DNA from: a virus
Direction: 5' to 3' (one strand)
IMG/VR virus record: IMGVR_UViG_3300035670_000203
Coordinates: 1-63,207 of that record
DNA: 63,207 nt
In this document: in pieces, positions 38,686 through 48,425 of the stretch
How positions within the stretch are numbered: the first letter of the stretch is position 1
Layout: each line of letters opens with the position of its first letter
The notes under the pieces: model-generated
Databases searched by the model: none
What the model saw: the letters and a program-made list of their open reading frames with translations, nothing else
Told to the model about the DNA's origin: nothing
Position numbers and translations under genes: made by a program

Positions 38686-41600
38686 TTAACCTCCTAATTC
38701 TTGAATTCTTTTTTCTAATGATCCAATTTTTTGATTTTGCTCTTTAATTGCTTCAATTAAAAGTGGGACAAGTTTTTCATATTGAACTGTTAGATAATCA
38801 GAATTTACTGGTGCTGACTTAACTGCCTCTGGAAGAATTTCTTGAACATCTTGAGCAGAAACTCCAACGTGAAAACCTTGTTTATGAATTCCTACTTCTT
38901 TTGCAAGTTCATTAAATTCATATGTAAATCCATTCAACTTGCAAACTTTATCTAATGCATTTTCAATGGGTTCAATATTTGTTTTGAGTCTAATGTCAGA
39001 AACGAATGCAACAATATCTCCAGTTGCATTAACAACACCTGCTTCAAGGTATATATCATCATTTGAATCATTAAGATTTGCAATATGCAATCTAGTATTT
39101 TCTCCAGATTCTACATAATAACGAATAAATGCTTCATCCCCACCACCTCCACCGGGATTTGTGGGCCAATATATTCCTCTATCTGAAGCATTTCCTACTG
39201 AAGGAGTAATAGCACCTGAAAATGTTTTAGTTCCTCCTATAGTTTGATTCCCAGTAGTTCTTACTACAGTAGTATCAACCTGAATAGAATCAGCATTAAC
39301 TTGAATTCCACCACCTTGAGCACCAACAATATCTAATTCTACACTTTGTCCATTTAAAGATCCTCCTCCACTCAATCCATCACCAGCAGTTACACTTCTA
39401 TCTAAATTAGAAGCAAGAGATGCAGTTCCACTTAAGTTGGTGTTTAATGTATTAGTGCTTGGATTATAAGTAATGCCTGCATCAGTATATAAAGATTCAT
39501 TCGTTGCAGTGGCATTATCAGAGTCTACAAAAATTAAGAAGTGATTTGCATCGGTTGATCTAGTTTGAGTCTTAATTAAATCAGCACTTGTTGCATTACC
39601 ACTCAAATTAGTAGTTAATACATTCGTGCTTGGATTATAAGTAATGCCTGCATCAGTATATAAAGATTCATTCGTTGCAGTAGCATTATTAGAATCTACG
39701 AAAGTTAACCAATGAGTTGCATCAGTTGCTCTAGATTGGGTCTTAATTAAATCAGCACTTGTTGCATTACCAAATAAATTACCAGTTACGTTTCCAGTCA
39801 CATTTCCAGTTAGATCGCCAGTTAATCCTCCAGGAGTGACAATTGATCCAGATAAAATTAAATTACCAGTTCCATCTAAAGAAGCAATTTCAGTTTGCCC
39901 TGCATACCACTTAAAGAATAATGATGGTGTATTACTTGGAATAGAATTCCATAGAGAGTTGCCAGTAACTCCAGTAGCATAATCTACATTAGTTCCATTC
40001 AAAGTTTCTTCATAAACAAATCTAGAACCAACACTTCGGGTTGTAAATGTTGGGGTATTCTTTCCTAATTCATTTCTAAAGTTAATAATATCAATTGGAT
40101 TTCTGAAAATAATAGTTGCAAATCCAACAGTTGTATCTAATGCAATATCAACATCAATACCAAATCCATCAGGGTCTCCAATAAATTTAATTTGGTCTAC
40201 AATTCCCTCAAAAACATTTGGTCCATTTTCAACTCCAGAGTAAATATAAACTAAGGTTCCAAGATCACCAACATAACCCCACGTTCTCCAACGATCACTC
40301 GTAGTATAAACCCATCCAATGTTTTCCCCTTCATTTGGAGAAGCACGATAGATTATATCACCGTAATTTCCTGCAACAGTGGGAATGTCGGAAGAAATTG
40401 AATATCTTCTAGAAATTTCTAGATCACCTTGTAGGAATATAGATGGTGCTTCAATCCCTTCTGGGGAATAAGAAGTTAACTTCTCATTTAAAATAACAGG
40501 TCCATTAAATTCAGAGGTTACATCATTATTTTTTCCTCCGCCAATTCTGATAGATCTATCAACTACAACATCATTTGTTTTTACTATCTCATTAGTAATG
40601 TTTTCATCACCAGTGAAGGTTTGAATTGGGGTATCAAAGATTTCTTCCTTTCCTGTAGCAGAAGTCGTCTTTTTATTTCCTGCGTAGAAATCTCCAGAAT
40701 CATCAGTTCCAGAATAGTAAACAACACCACCGTTATACTTTGATGCTTGTGAAAGTATCTTTTCAGATTCTGATAGTTTTCTATCTTGCTTTTCTGGGAA
40801 GGCAGTTGAATAATTACCTGGACCAAATCCAACATATTCAAAAGTATGTCCAGAAGCACGAATGATTGTGTTTCTTCTAAACTCAACTGGAATTGGTTTG
40901 ATTCTTTGAATTACGGAACCAACTGGATGAGTTTTTCTAATTGATGCAAACTGTGCTCTATAAACCTCAACGTTATCATTTATGATAGGAGATCTGACTC
41001 TCATCACTTCTCCATTTACGATAAAGTAATCTCCTATCTTAAGTCCACTACTTGCAGCATTAGTAATAACAATTGGAATACTTGCATCATTTGCAGTAGA
41101 TAAGTATTGAACACTGTTTGATAAAACAAGTTTATCATAAATGTATCTACCTCTATCAGATCCTCTTTGAGAGGTATTATATCCGTATGGATATAATCTT
41201 CTTGTTCCTGCAGTTGATGGTGTTGTAGTTGAAGTTCCAATTCCTACAACTTCAAATGAAGTTGATGAAATTACCCTGCTGACAGAAACATCTTTATTAT
41301 AAAGAGATTGTGTAAATCCATCAAGTTTAACCTTTTGATTAAAACTTAAATCGTGAGCAGATGATGTAGTAACAGTTGCAATTCCAAATGCTCTATCATA
41401 AGTAAATGCTGAAATGCTCAAAGATTTACCAGTTATAACAGCAATTGAATTTTGTGTTGTAAATGTAGTGCTAAAATTAGTAACTATTCCAGCGGAGGCA
41501 ACAACTATTCTGTTGTTTGCCGGAATAGATGTAATTCTATAAAGATTATTATATCCTGTACTAACTCCAGTATAACCAGAAAGACTAATAACATCACCAA

Positions 41601-44600
41601 CATTATTACTAATGGTTGATACAGTTACTGTTGCGGGAACAAATCCTGTAGTAGTTCCAATTCCAACAGGAGGTATTAGAGATAAAGTATTTCCAACAAC
41701 ATATCTACTACCTCCATCCATAATCTGGACAGATTCAACATTACCAGTAGCATTAACATCAATTGATACTCTTGCATTTACACCAGTTGTAGTTCCTTGT
41801 AAATTAACTCCATAATAAGTACCAGGAACATAACTTGATCCAGTGCTTACAATAGAAAGTGAAGTAATTTCAGAAAGACCGTGATCTATAGTAGTATAGA
41901 TTGTATGAGAAGTTCCAACTGAATTTGAAACAATTGCTGTTACACCAAAACCAATATTAAAATCATCAAAGAATTTATTTAAAGTTTCTTTTGTAATACT
42001 GCTTTCAGGACTATCAGTAGTGACTTCTCCAATTGTATCTAACTTAGCAAATGATACTGCTTCTTTAGGATCTGCAATTGGATTGTCTCTATCTATTTGA
42101 GGATAAAGTCTTTTAATTGGTTGAGATAATTTAATATTTGTAAATGGTGCAGCAATAGGAGAAACTGAATTATTTAAAATAGTTAATTCATAAATTCCAT
42201 CTTGCTTTTCTGGAATATAATCTTGAACTGTTTCAATTTTATATAACTTATATGTGTTAACAGTTTCTTTTGGTTGGAAGTATGGAAGATCTAAATTACG
42301 AATAGAAGTATCATTAGAAAATGCTCCTGGATTATTTGCAAGATCGTATACAAATTGCTTTGAATTAATAATTCTCTTTACGGAATAAGTTCCATTATAT
42401 TCATTTGGTATTACATTTCTTATTCTTACTTCTGTTCCAACATTTAAATCATGATCTAATTCGCAAGTAACTGTTGCCTCGTTTAAAGTCCAAGTTATTG
42501 TAGAAATATATTTTGGACTTCTTAGATCATTTACACTCTGTAGTGAATCGTCTTCAAATCCAAAATAAGTATCAATTTCATTTTCTCCAAGTAATGTCTT
42601 ATTACTCTTTTGCAATACATATCCATCAAGAGGAGGTCTTGCAATAATAGAAGAGTCTTTTGGAATGACATACTCAAATTTATAAATTGTGTCATCTATG
42701 TTTCTTCTATCTGGTGTTCTTTGAATGTAAGTTCTATTAGTTGTCGGAACACCATCCTTAGATAAAACATAATCATATAAAGTGCTATTTGGAGCAACTG
42801 TAATATACCAGTTAGATCTAACTGAATCCCACTGAACAGGGTGTCCAATTTCACCAGCATTTTTGTCAGAAACTCTACTGACAACTTTTAGTCTTCCTCC
42901 TTTTGTGTTTATATCAATAGCAAGACCATTTAAGGCAGAATCAAAAGTATCTGCTATTTTAATTTGATTATTTCCACCTGTAGTAACATCAATAGCATAG
43001 TATATTTTGTCTTCTATTCCATCAGGCAAATAACCATTATCAGAGATAATTCTTATTTTTTCTCCGGTTTCAAAATTGTCTGTTTGAGTGAAGTTTATAA
43101 TTGATGAAAAAATATTATTTTCAGTATCCCCATTTATTCTATCAACATTAAAAGATTTTTCGTAAGAGTTATTAGTATTTGGTATTAAAACTCTTGCTGT
43201 TGTATCTTCAAGATAAAGAATTTCGTTTTTTGCAGCACCGATTCTATATCCATCCAGTAATATTCTTGGAGGGTGATTAATGTCATTTTCATCATATAAG
43301 TAAAGTTTATCTGTTGTCGCTGCTCCCGCTGCTCCAGCAATCGTTAAAGCAACATCAATAGAATTAAATTCAATTGTAATATCATTAGATTCAATGTCTC
43401 TTGGAGGTATGATTTTAGTAATAAATCCTACGTCATCTCTAGGAAATGCTTCTCTACTAAATCCCTCAGATACTAATGCCTTAGCACCAAAGTTTGAGTT
43501 TGAGTTGGTAATTGAATAATCACCACCACTTTCTGCAAGGAATTGATTTGCAAATCCAATTGCGAAAATACTTACAAGTTGACAGAAACCACCTTCAGAT
43601 ACTTTTATATGATAGTTTTCATATTCAGGTTTAAATCTTGCTCTTGAATTCTTATAGAGATTTGGAACTGCAACAGAATCTCGATAAGCACCAATATTCT
43701 TATCATATAATACAAAAGCATTATCATCTTTTTGGATGCCAATTCCAGTGAATTGAGCAACAACCATACTCTTAAATCCATCTGCTTTGCTTCCATCTGC
43801 GTGAAGACCGCACATTCCATAAACAGATCTTAATGATACGTTAAAGACATATGGAGAAGCAGATGATACAGTATCGGTTACAATACTGAAGTTTGCTCCA
43901 AATACTTGAGGAGCAGCAACTTGAGGTAAAATTTTAGATCTATATTGTAGTTGATTAGTTCCCAGAACTCTGAACACTACAAACTGACCATCATATCCTT
44001 CTACATCAACACCAGAAACTTGAATTGGAGTATCAACACTAATTCCTTCAAGAGGTTCTGTAGTTGTAACTGTAATTGTAGTTGTAGGAGTAAATCCATT
44101 TCCTGCTCTGATTTCAGATATTTGGAAATCTTTTCCTCTTGAACCTACAATTCTAAATTCATCTACAACTGGTTGAATATCTACAGCAGCACCTGTTGAA
44201 TAAACAACATCATCAATTGGTCTACCAGATGAATCTCCATATACTAATGAGATCTTTTCATAATACATTTCAAGATCAGTTCTTGAAGTTGTTATATTAT
44301 TAACAACATCATTAATTACAACATTATTAACTCCATCAGCATACTCAAAACAAGTTAATTTATGGTGTGAAAAAGTTGGTGTTTCTCTTAATGAAGTATA
44401 ATCCTTATAAGCAATTCCATTTGGATCTGCATCAAGAATAGAAAATCCATATAAAAATGATGCACCAGTAAGTCTGAATATAGCAGATCTTTCTATATTA
44501 TTATTGGTTGGATCTGGAACATATAAGGGTCTTATGACAGTTTTTCTAAGATCTTTTGCAACAATACTTACACCACGAGGAAGAATTAATCCTCCGTGAA

Positions 44601-44982
44601 CTGAATTCAATTTGTAGAGATCGTTAGTTGGTGATGTTAAATCATATACAGTTTCTAAAGACCATTGATTTATTGAGGAATCTACCCCACTTCTAAGTTT
44701 AATATTACCATCATCTTCGATTACTGCTCCAGGACGATTATCTACTATGTGCTGTCCTGGGTAAATTAATATTGTAGTTCTTCCAAATCTATCGTTATCT
44801 AATCCTGCCTGATATGAAAATCTTGCTGCTTCTGCGAGTGCTCTGTTTAATGATTTAAACGGAACCATTTGACTGCTTCCGTCATTTTCTATGCTATCTG
44901 TAGAATCTAGAGCATTTGGATCTACGTGAAGTAAATTACCACGAACAGACTTCAAAAATGCTTCTAATCTTGAAAGACCCAT
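38686..44982 (-). CDS. Giant tail fibre with S74 chaperone, 2098 aa
   Basis: 2098 residues. The N-terminus MGLSRLEAFLKSVRGNLLHV is the conserved start of giant cyanophage fibres, followed by a beta-helix-like region (TILIYPGQHIVDNRPG, FRLTGASFLYGFS). Middle beta-rich modules carry repeated SISAFTYDRAFGIATV-like strands. Two 57-residue tandem repeats (NATSADLIKTQ...ITYNPSTN) precede the shaft end. The last 120 residues (SDIRLKTNIEPIENAL, GVSAQDVQEILPEAV) form an S74 chaperone with the expected Asp and the final coiled coil. Trimeric fibre, released chaperone after folding. The box GATAAATA is 31 bases upstream. Confidence 0.85.
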   Translation of the reverse strand: MGLSRLEAFLKSVRGNLLHVDPNALDSTDSIENDGSSQMVPFKSLNRALAEAARFSYQAGLDNDRFGRTTILIYPGQHIVDNRPGAVIEDDGNIKLRSGVDSSINQWSLETVYDLTSPTNDLYKLNSVHGGLILPRGVSIVAKDLRKTVIRPLYVPDPTNNNIERSAIFRLTGASFLYGFSILDADPNGIAYKDYTSLRETPTFSHHKLTCFEYADGVNNVVINDVVNNITTSRTDLEMYYEKISLVYGDSSGRPIDDVVYSTGAAVDIQPVVDEFRIVGSRGKDFQISEIRAGNGFTPTTTITVTTTEPLEGISVDTPIQVSGVDVEGYDGQFVVFRVLGTNQLQYRSKILPQVAAPQVFGANFSIVTDTVSSASPYVFNVSLRSVYGMCGLHADGSKADGFKSMVVAQFTGIGIQKDDNAFVLYDKNIGAYRDSVAVPNLYKNSRARFKPEYENYHIKVSEGGFCQLVSIFAIGFANQFLAESGGDYSITNSNSNFGAKALVSEGFSREAFPRDDVGFITKIIPPRDIESNDITIEFNSIDVALTIAGAAGAATTDKLYLYDENDINHPPRILLDGYRIGAAKNEILYLEDTTARVLIPNTNNSYEKSFNVDRINGDTENNIFSSIINFTQTDNFETGEKIRIISDNGYLPDGIEDKIYYAIDVTTGGNNQIKIADTFDSALNGLAIDINTKGGRLKVVSRVSDKNAGEIGHPVQWDSVRSNWYITVAPNSTLYDYVLSKDGVPTTNRTYIQRTPDRRNIDDTIYKFEYVIPKDSSIIARPPLDGYVLQKSNKTLLGENEIDTYFGFEDDSLQSVNDLRSPKYISTITWTLNEATVTCELDHDLNVGTEVRIRNVIPNEYNGTYSVKRIINSKQFVYDLANNPGAFSNDTSIRNLDLPYFQPKETVNTYKLYKIETVQDYIPEKQDGIYELTILNNSVSPIAAPFTNIKLSQPIKRLYPQIDRDNPIADPKEAVSFAKLDTIGEVTTDSPESSITKETLNKFFDDFNIGFGVTAIVSNSVGTSHTIYTTIDHGLSEITSLSIVSTGSSYVPGTYYGVNLQGTTTGVNARVSIDVNATGNVESVQIMDGGSRYVVGNTLSLIPPVGIGTTTGFVPATVTVSTISNNVGDVISLSGYTGVSTGYNNLYRITSIPANNRIVVASAGIVTNFSTTFTTQNSIAVITGKSLSISAFTYDRAFGIATVTTSSAHDLSFNQKVKLDGFTQSLYNKDVSVSRVISSTSFEVVGIGTSTTTPSTAGTRRLYPYGYNTSQRGSDRGRYIYDKLVLSNSVQYLSTANDASIPIVITNAASSGLKIGDYFIVNGEVMRVRSPIINDNVEVYRAQFASIRKTHPVGSVIQRIKPIPVEFRRNTIIRASGHTFEYVGFGPGNYSTAFPEKQDRKLSESEKILSQASKYNGGVVYYSGTDDSGDFYAGNKKTTSATGKEEIFDTPIQTFTGDENITNEIVKTNDVVVDRSIRIGGGKNNDVTSEFNGPVILNEKLTSYSPEGIEAPSIFLQGDLEISRRYSISSDIPTVAGNYGDIIYRASPNEGENIGWVYTTSDRWRTWGYVGDLGTLVYIYSGVENGPNVFEGIVDQIKFIGDPDGFGIDVDIALDTTVGFATIIFRNPIDIINFRNELGKNTPTFTTRSVGSRFVYEETLNGTNVDYATGVTGNSLWNSIPSNTPSLFFKWYAGQTEIASLDGTGNLILSGSIVTPGGLTGDLTGNVTGNVTGNLFGNATSADLIKTQSRATDATHWLTFVDSNNATATNESLYTDAGITYNPSTNVLTTNLSGNATSADLIKTQTRSTDANHFLIFVDSDNATATNESLYTDAGITYNPSTNTLNTNLSGTASLASNLDRSVTAGDGLSGGGSLNGQSVELDIVGAQGGGIQVNADSIQVDTTVVRTTGNQTIGGTKTFSGAITPSVGNASDRGIYWPTNPGGGGGDEAFIRYYVESGENTRLHIANLNDSNDDIYLEAGVVNATGDIVAFVSDIRLKTNIEPIENALDKVCKLNGFTYEFNELAKEVGIHKQGFHVGVSAQDVQEILPEAVKSAPVNSDYLTVQYEKLVPLLIEAIKEQNQKIGSLEKRIQELGG
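39429..39770 (-). repeat. Tandem repeat, 2 x 171 bases
   Basis: Two direct copies of a 171-base (57-codon) unit in the shaft of the giant fibre gene, encoding LSGNATSADLIKTQ...LYTDAGITYNPSTN. A long near-identical core suggests recent duplication. Unequal crossing-over here would change shaft length in steps of 57 residues. Confidence 0.75.
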
Positions 44983-45012
44983 CTTATTATTTTATAGATT
45001 TCCGTTAATGAT

Positions 45013-45020
45013 TATTTATC
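45013..45020 (-). promoter_or_regulatory. Late-type promoter box GATAAATA
   Basis: GATAAATA on the minus strand 31 bases before the giant fibre start, within an A+T-rich 49-base gap. Matches the cyanophage late box. The position is ideal for late transcription. Confidence 0.55.
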
Positions 45021-45031
45021 ATAGATGAAAT

Positions 45032-45196
45032 CTACTTCTTCCCTATAAGATATTCAACTGTATTTGCAATATCATTCATTGCGTCTCTAAGTTCAGGTCT
45101 TTGTCCTGACTCTTGTTTTATTATTGGTCGGTGATCGTCTGTGAGAGTCCATCTCCATTGCTTCATAGACTCACACCACCAGAGATTAATTTTCAT
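45032..45196 (-). CDS. Hypothetical protein, 54 aa
   Basis: A short gene, MKINLWWCESMKQWRWTLTD followed by DHRPIIKQESGQRPE and NTVEYLIGKK. The Trp-rich start recurs in small phage proteins next to fibre genes. Its start overlaps the upstream small gene by 11 bases. Function unknown. Confidence 0.6.
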   Translation of the reverse strand: MKINLWWCESMKQWRWTLTDDHRPIIKQESGQRPELRDAMNDIANTVEYLIGKK

Positions 45197-45341
45197 GCTT
45201 ATATTTTTCCAGTTTAATCCAATTTAAAAGTGCATTTAGTTGCATTCTTTTTTCTTCAGTTAAATCAAATTTTTTATTGAATAGATAAAAATCAATTGAT
45301 TCGATTGCAAGATCTCTATCTGATTGGGAAATTAATGACAT
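45186..45341 (-). CDS. Hypothetical protein, 51 aa
   Basis: MSLISQSDRDLAIESIDFYL then FNKKFDLTEEKRMQLNALLNW ending KYKHEN, split here for length. A soluble helical protein. Overlaps the next gene's ATG with its stop. Function unknown. Confidence 0.55.
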   Translation of the reverse strand: MSLISQSDRDLAIESIDFYLFNKKFDLTEEKRMQLNALLNWIKLEKYKHEN

Positions 45342-45364
45342 ATAAAATAATAAGTATAGGGCAT

Positions 45365-45643
45365 TTAAAGAATTTCGTCAAGAACCTCTGGATTTTCCAA
45401 CTCAACTTCAAACAAACAAGGATGAACCTCTTCATCAATTAAATAAAATGATTTGTGATAAAATATCTCAGGTGTCATTGTAAGTTGCTCATTTGCTTTT
45501 TGAATTATCTCAGGATCATCTTGAGCAATGTCTGGAATTTCATCAAAAGTAAAAGGTATATTGTTTATATAATAAGTCTTTATAATATACTTTTCATATG
45601 AAGTTTTATACCAATTATAAGATGTAGTAATCTTATACTTCAT
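45365..45643 (-). CDS. Hypothetical protein, 92 aa, Tyr-rich
   Basis: MKYKITTSYNWYKTSYEKYI, then FTFDEIPDIAQDDPEII and an acidic end (LENPEVLDEIL). Tyr/Lys in the first half and Asp/Glu in the second. An AATAAATA late box is 22 bases upstream, inside the previous gene's 3' end. Function unknown. Confidence 0.6.
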   Translation of the reverse strand: MKYKITTSYNWYKTSYEKYIIKTYYINNIPFTFDEIPDIAQDDPEIIQKANEQLTMTPEIFYHKSFYLIDEEVHPCLFEVELENPEVLDEIL

Positions 45644-45659
45644 TTAACTTGAGGTTAGA

Positions 45660-45878
45660 TTAACTATTTATTGGATTTTTATATGTTGGTGGGTGATATT
45701 TGAGATACTCAAAAAAAGTAAGTTTCATTTCTTTTTGAGTCATTCCACAATGCTTTGCTGCTGCTGGAAGAGTCATCGCACAAGAAAAGAGTGCTTCGTT
45801 TGCTTCCTTTACGTTTTCTGGAGTTGTTTTCACTGGAGGTTCGTATAACATATTGTAATTAATTTTGTATGGGTTCAT
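45660..45878 (-). CDS. Hypothetical protein with helix-turn-helix-like segment, 72 aa
   Basis: The core PAAAKHCGMTQKEMKLTFFEYL resembles a helix-turn-helix (helix AAKHCGM, turn, helix QKEMKLTFFEY), preceded by an unstructured start and followed by a Pro-rich end. It may be a small DNA-binding protein; phage relatives of this type (ENVKEANEALF...) are, as I recall, conserved in cyanophages. Start overlaps the upstream stop as ATGA. Confidence 0.6.
   Translation of the reverse strand: MNPYKINYNMLYEPPVKTTPENVKEANEALFSCAMTLPAAAKHCGMTQKEMKLTFFEYLKYHPPTYKNPINS
45665..45672 (-). promoter_or_regulatory. Late-type promoter box AATAAATA
   Basis: AATAAATA on the minus strand, 22 bases upstream of the 92-residue gene and inside the last codons of the 72-residue gene. 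Position supports a late promoter; coding overlap weakens it. Confidence 0.4.
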
Positions 45879-46057
45879 AGTGGATTCTTATATTCGATTA
45901 AGTCTTCTTTAATTTTAGTTCTAACAACCTCAAGAACTTTTATAAATTGATTGATAGTTTTACAATATACTTCTTTTTTTGTTCCTAGATTAGAATAAAG
46001 ATAAAACATCTTATTCATAGGATCTACAATACAACGAATAAGATATTCATTATCCAT
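45875..46057 (-). CDS. Hypothetical protein, 60 aa
   Basis: MDNEYLIRCIVDPMNKMFYLYSN (split) continues as GTKKEVYCKTINQFIKVLEVV ending EYKNPL. A small alpha/beta-looking protein coupled to its neighbours. Function unknown. Confidence 0.6.
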   Translation of the reverse strand: MDNEYLIRCIVDPMNKMFYLYSNLGTKKEVYCKTINQFIKVLEVVRTKIKEDLIEYKNPL

Positions 46058-46058
46058 C

Positions 46059-46355
46059 TTAAGATTGTAAACTTGTTAAAATTGCTGCAATTTCACCTTG
46101 CAATCCTCCGATAGCAGCATTTAGATTTTCAATTTCTTGTAAAATATCCACTCCTTGAACAGTTAATATTCCATCAATTGTAACATCATCGTCAAACTTT
46201 GCTCTTTTAGTTACATCTAGTTTACCACTTAAATCTAAATCAACACTTCCATCCTCATTGAAAACGAATGGATCATTAGTTTCTGGCATTTCTGGTGGTT
46301 CTTGAGGGGTAAACTCAGGACCAATAATTTCAGTTGATGCAATACCTACAACCAT
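46059..46355 (-). CDS. Short tail-fibre-like structural protein, 98 aa
   Basis: A Pro-rich N-terminus (GPEFTPQEPPEMPETND), then VDLDLSGKLDVTKRAKFDDDV with the beta-stranded DG(T/S)L.V pattern of fibre shafts, and a C-terminal coiled coil (LQEIENLNAAIGGLQGEIAA). Probably a trimeric short structural protein at the baseplate. Confidence 0.65.
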   Translation of the reverse strand: MVVGIASTEIIGPEFTPQEPPEMPETNDPFVFNEDGSVDLDLSGKLDVTKRAKFDDDVTIDGILTVQGVDILQEIENLNAAIGGLQGEIAAILTSLQS

Positions 46356-46365
46356 TTTAACACTC

Positions 46366-47034
46366 CTATAATGATAACCAAAGACTTGGATGGGGCATAG
46401 ACTGATGATGTAAATTATATTCTGGTTTTAAACATAATTTAACATCACCAGCAATTACATATCTATCACTTAAATTTTCTTTTTTTAAAGTTGAGTGTGA
46501 TAGATTACTTGGAAATATAACAACGGTTCCTTCATGAGGTGTTATTGTATAGTTTCCACAATTATACTTATTAAACTTTTTAATCAAATTATATTTGTTG
46601 CTCGGTTCAAAGATATTTCCAGATACTTCATTTAAATTATTTGAACTATGAACACAGAACTTATCCGAAGTATTATCAGAAGACAGATAATAACAAAAAG
46701 AAATATCTGAACCATTATGTATGTGAGGTTTCAATTGAGGAATATCTTTATTATGATATCCAACCCAGGATTTTATGAAGTTAATGTTTAATTTATTATG
46801 ATCTACTTCTAATAGATCCAAGTAATTGCATATATTATCTTTTAAAGATTTGAAAAGAATGTGATAATTAGAATTCAAATGTAAAGAACATCTTCCAGAA
46901 TTTTCTGGAGTTTCATTTTCATAACCATTAAACCATAAAGTTTTTAATTCTTCAAAATATTGGTCTTTAAATTCTCGATGTGTTTTTACCTCATCTTGAG
47001 CAACTAATATTGGAAAGACCTCATGAACCTTCAT
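46366..47034 (-). CDS. 2OG-Fe(II) oxygenase, putative
   Basis: 222 residues. KPHIHNGSDISFCYYLSSD supplies the first His set, SHSTLKKENLSDRYVIAGDV the distal His and Arg. The length and motif order fit cyanophage 2OG-FeII_Oxy_5 proteins. It is the third such enzyme in the window and lies among structural genes, one base from the next. Likely hydroxylation of a structural protein; inference. Confidence 0.7.
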   Translation of the reverse strand: MKVHEVFPILVAQDEVKTHREFKDQYFEELKTLWFNGYENETPENSGRCSLHLNSNYHILFKSLKDNICNYLDLLEVDHNKLNINFIKSWVGYHNKDIPQLKPHIHNGSDISFCYYLSSDNTSDKFCVHSSNNLNEVSGNIFEPSNKYNLIKKFNKYNCGNYTITPHEGTVVIFPSNLSHSTLKKENLSDRYVIAGDVKLCLKPEYNLHHQSMPHPSLWLSL

Positions 47035-47035
47035 A

Positions 47036-47827
47036 CTATGTGTTTATGCTATACTCACTATTATCACCTGGATAGTCGTCTGGTGTCAAGCCTTGATACT
47101 CAGGGATAAGGTCTTCCCCATCAGTTCTTGTTCCATAAACATGGTAAAAACAATCAATAGGCATTCCACCTTTTGCTTGAAGATGTATTTGAGTCTTATC
47201 AATTCTTTTTACGATTACATCCTGATGAGCACCAACAGGTGTTAAAGACACTGTAATTGATTGAGTGTCAACAAAAGTTTTCCAATACTCTGGAAGTTGA
47301 ATAACATTCTTATTTGTAATTCTTCCACGCACATATACATCATTAGAAGGTGCCTCTGGGCACGTATGCCTTAATCTCCATCCCTCTTTTGTTGGATGAG
47401 GAATATCAAAGTTTTTCTTTGAAGATAATCTATGAGCACCACAAAATGCCCATACATCTCCTTGAGAAACAACAATTGCTCCTGCTCTTACAGCAAGACC
47501 AGCATTGACACTTAGATTGGCGTCTAAGTTATTGAAAATAGCAGCATCTCCTATTACTGCAAGAGAATATGGAGAATTATTTGTAGGAATACATGCTTGA
47601 AGAACACCTGGAATAACTGCAGGAGGAGAATCACTATTTGTTAAAGGGGCAATCATACACGATGCCCACACACTTGGAAATGTTGCATGATTTCCAATAA
47701 TTGCTGGACCTTGAGTATATGAAGATCCTTGTATTTTTAATGGCCCTCTTCCTAATATTTCTGGTCCTACTGGATCCTTAACATTAAAAAACTGTCCTTT
47801 TACATAGATATCATCATAAGATGCCAT
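47036..47827 (-). CDS. Structural protein with peptidase-G2-like end
   Basis: 263 residues. The first 140 residues are strand-rich (LKIQGSSYTQGPAIIGNHATF, split, and LSVNAGLAVRAGAIVV), beta-helix-like. The C-terminal 120 (KNFDIPHPTKEGWRLRHTCP, RGRITNKNVIQLPEYWKTF, HQDVIVKRIDKT, CFYHVYGTR) match a C-terminal domain common in phage and bacterial surface proteins (FKIxHPxxxxxxLxH...LPEWF...V.G.R). It may be an auto-processing or chaperone domain. Fifteen bases from the spike gene. Confidence 0.65.
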   Translation of the reverse strand: MASYDDIYVKGQFFNVKDPVGPEILGRGPLKIQGSSYTQGPAIIGNHATFPSVWASCMIAPLTNSDSPPAVIPGVLQACIPTNNSPYSLAVIGDAAIFNNLDANLSVNAGLAVRAGAIVVSQGDVWAFCGAHRLSSKKNFDIPHPTKEGWRLRHTCPEAPSNDVYVRGRITNKNVIQLPEYWKTFVDTQSITVSLTPVGAHQDVIVKRIDKTQIHLQAKGGMPIDCFYHVYGTRTDGEDLIPEYQGLTPDDYPGDNSEYSINT

Positions 47828-47842
47828 AAATTTTCCTCTTTA

Positions 47843-48421
47843 TTAAAATATGTTAAATGATGGTAATGCTCTTTCCCAAATACTATTCTCAAATTCAATT
47901 GGAGGTTTGATAGCACTTGCTGATGTTACATTTTGAACTTCACCAGCATACATTTTCATTATATTAGTAGCAGTAAGTTGCATTGACCCATTGGTATATA
48001 AACTTGCTGACTGTTTTCCATTAAATTCTACTTGTTTACCCTCCACATTTATTTTTGCAGAAGCCTTTATATTCACGTTACCATTATTATTATCGGGCCC
48101 ATATGCAATCATGTCAATGTTTTCTGCTTCCATTCTAATTCTGCCACGGGTAGAAATTACAATATCCCCATTAGCAGCATCTAACCAAAATGCAGGTTGT
48201 CCTTTTTCAATGTTATCTCCACACTTAATTTGATATCTTCCTCTACATCTATTTGTAATCCAACCAGATCTTGGATCTGTTTGATCTATGGTGATGTATT
48301 CAAGTCCTCCTTGACCTTGTAAGAGAATTGATGACTTAACTTGATCTTTATGTATATGACCAAATCTTAAGGCACCGTCTTTAGTTCTTATGTCTTTAGT
48401 TTCGTAATTTTTTGATGTCAT
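47843..48421 (-). CDS. Beta-helical needle (gp5 C-terminal-like)
   Basis: 192 residues. After about 60 residues, alternating strands GDIVISTRGRIRMEAENIDM, NVNIKASAKINVEGKQVEF and SMQLTATNIMKMYAGEV form a triple-stranded beta-helix ladder like the membrane-piercing needle of T4 gp5. It follows the gp5 hub gene directly (4 bases), so the needle appears to be a separate polypeptide here. Inference from pattern; no metal-binding tip motif is seen. Confidence 0.65.
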   Translation of the reverse strand: MTSKNYETKDIRTKDGALRFGHIHKDQVKSSILLQGQGGLEYITIDQTDPRSGWITNRCRGRYQIKCGDNIEKGQPAFWLDAANGDIVISTRGRIRMEAENIDMIAYGPDNNNGNVNIKASAKINVEGKQVEFNGKQSASLYTNGSMQLTATNIMKMYAGEVQNVTSASAIKPPIEFENSIWERALPSFNIF

Positions 48422-48425
48422 TTTA

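Noticed and set aside
42696-42884. Small frames inside the giant fibre genes (for example 40584-40886, 41034-41240, 43605-43820)
   Set aside because: All lie within long continuous fibre frames and have shadow-like Leu/Ile-rich composition with no ribosome sites.
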